Source: an uncultured Prevotella sp. (GTDB taxonomy: Bacteria; Bacteroidota; Bacteroidia; Bacteroidales; Bacteroidaceae). Taken from it: a stretch of 6,884 nt of DNA. Below, piece after piece: positions 6,171 to 6,884 of this stretch. The DNA lies in NCBI GenBank assembly GCA_937892695.1, contig CALBJK010000078.1, positions 1-6,884 on the forward strand, written 5' to 3'. Position 1 is the first letter of the stretch, and every line of letters starts with the position of its first letter. The translations under genes and the position numbers were made by a program. The notes under the pieces were generated by a model. It had not been told where the DNA came from and ran no database searches. It saw only the letters and a program-made list of their open reading frames with translations.

Positions 6171-6333
6171 GTATTCTTAGAATGGTTTTACACATTGAAG
6201 ATTCTGAAAGCCACTCAACCGCCTTACTTCGGAAGCGTTTCATCGAATCTATCTGTCATAGCATCCGGAAAGGAATGGATTGTGCCATAGTTAATTACGG
6301 CATGACCGACAGCCCTGCCTTCACGCTGCGCCA

Positions 6334-6341
6334 CAAAATTA
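6334..6341 (-). promoter_or_regulatory. Candidate -7 element for the AraC-family gene
   Basis: On the minus strand this reads TAATTTTG, an exact TAnnTTTG match. The nearest upstream TTTG is about 25 bp away, longer than the preferred 19-21. If used, it gives a leader of roughly 155 nt that contains the 6283-6302 palindrome, which would then lie just downstream of the transcription start. Confidence 0.35.
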
Positions 6342-6483
6342 GCACTAAAAATTGAAATACATGTGTCAAAAATGACTTAATGTGATGCGCTTTTCTGAAA
6401 CAGGACAAAAAAACGATAAACAGAACAATCCGTGATAAACATCTTATTATTTCTCTCCAGATGATAAAAACATCGTTGCAGGC

Positions 6484-6514
6484 GTTGTGGGTTGGGCTAA
6501 ATTACTTAATTTTG
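6484..6514 (+). promoter_or_regulatory. Probable promoter of dgt
   Basis: GTTG (6484-6487, three of four bases of TTTG) and TAATTTTG (6507-6514, exact TAnnTTTG) are 19 bp apart, within the Bacteroidetes range. Transcription would start near 6521, giving a leader of about 75 nt before the dgt ATG. Confidence 0.6.
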
Positions 6515-6596
6515 CAGGTACAAGTTACATACAGATGCCGTCATTCGCCGGTCCGACACGGCCCATCCTACGCGCATCTCCAATTACTACAATGAC

Positions 6597-6884
6597 ATGA
6601 ACTGGCAACAACTGATTTCAAATAAGCGTCTCGGACAGGAAGACCGACACGCACAGAAACACGACGACCGGTCCGAATTCAAACGCGACTACGACCGTCT
6701 GATATTCTCGGCTCCCTTCCGCCGTATGCAGAACAAGACCCAGGTGTTTCCACTTCCGGGCAGCGTATTCGTACACAACCGTCTGACCCACAGTCTAGAA
6801 GTGGCCAGCGTGGGAATGTCGCTCGGCAATGATGTGGCACGCGACCTGAAACACTGTCATCCAGAACTGGCCGGAACGCTCTTT
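6597..6884 (+). CDS. dgt: Deoxyguanosinetriphosphate triphosphohydrolase (dGTPase), 3' end cut by the window
   Basis: The first 96 codons of a predicted HD-domain dNTP triphosphohydrolase, which removes triphosphate from dGTP or other dNTPs in the cytoplasm. The start MNWQQLISNKRLGQ leads into FKRDYDRLIFSAPFRRMQNKTQVFPL-type sequence (about 28-53) and then VHNRLTHSLEVASVGMSLG (59-77). His65 in RLTHSLEV is the first metal ligand of the HD site. The later HD pair and the rest of the protein (the family usually exceeds 400 residues) lie beyond the right edge. The frame is open upstream to a TAA at 6507-6509, but no ATG, GTG or TTG occurs between there and 6597, so the ATG at 6597 is the first usable start. 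An ATG at 6592 is followed at once by a stop. Confidence 0.93.
   Translation, partial: MNWQQLISNKRLGQEDRHAQKHDDRSEFKRDYDRLIFSAPFRRMQNKTQVFPLPGSVFVHNRLTHSLEVASVGMSLGNDVARDLKHCHPELAGTLF

Larger units (their letters stand above)
6171..6596. other. Divergent intergenic region between the AraC-family gene and dgt
   Basis: No supported gene lies in these 426 bp. A 57-codon plus frame (6182-6355) is open, but its start is only 11 bp from the start of the divergent regulator gene, and it has no promoter space and no recognisable motif. The region holds candidate promoter elements for both flanking genes, an imperfect 20-bp palindrome at 6283-6302 (halves TGCCATAGTT and AATTACGGCA, 8 of 10 positions symmetric), and repeated GATAAA elements at 6415, 6434 and 6463. 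Confidence 0.5.

Noticed and set aside
6182..6355. Plus-strand frame of 57 codons divergent from the AraC-family gene
   Set aside because: Its start is 11 bp from the regulator's start, leaving no room for promoters, and there is no motif or promoter match.
1..6884. CRISPR array, insertion sequence, integrase or replication origin
   Set aside because: No spaced direct repeats, transposase or recombinase motifs, or terminal inverted repeats were seen anywhere in the window.

Overview
The window looks like a chromosomal segment of a Bacteroidales bacterium, probably Prevotella-like. The evidence is the repeated Bacteroidetes-type promoter (TTTG at -33, TAnnTTTG at -7), the lack of Shine-Dalgarno sequences before the starts, a folP-cdaA gene pair, and protein sequences that read as Bacteroidales versions of their families. 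The genus is a guess; the order is better supported.

Layout. Positions 1-350 are an AT-rich, gene-free stretch ending in a textbook promoter for a single tRNA-Leu(CAA) gene (351-432), which is closed by a strong intrinsic terminator. A GNAT acetyltransferase gene follows on the plus strand (591-1124); its base composition is visibly lower in G+C than that of the later housekeeping genes. A stretch without a supported gene (1125-1510) may hold decayed coding sequence. Three minus-strand genes follow, probably one transcription unit read from right to left: folP (dihydropteroate synthase, 2786-3616), cdaA (membrane diadenylate cyclase, 2020-2793, overlapping folP by 8 nt) and a YjaB-like GNAT acetyltransferase (1511-1957). 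Diverging from folP is murF (3822-5117, plus), with its own -7 element, a leader of about 100 nt that can fold, and a strong terminator. Convergent to murF is an AraC-family regulator (5280-6170, minus) with an unusually cysteine-rich sensor half. After a 426-bp intergenic region the window ends inside dgt (dGTPase, from 6597, plus), cut by the right edge.

How the genes relate. folP feeds folate synthesis, cdaA makes the second messenger c-di-AMP, and murF performs the last cytoplasmic step of peptidoglycan precursor assembly. c-di-AMP is tied to turgor and wall homeostasis in other bacteria, so the cdaA/murF divergence is suggestive, but this is a normal housekeeping neighbourhood. I found no convincing novel multigene system, mobile element or CRISPR array. 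The most interesting unexplained items are the structured murF leader with its overlapping 25-codon reading frame, the cysteine-rich AraC sensor domain, the altered active-site loop of the dihydropteroate synthase, and the possible gene remnant at 1213-1407.
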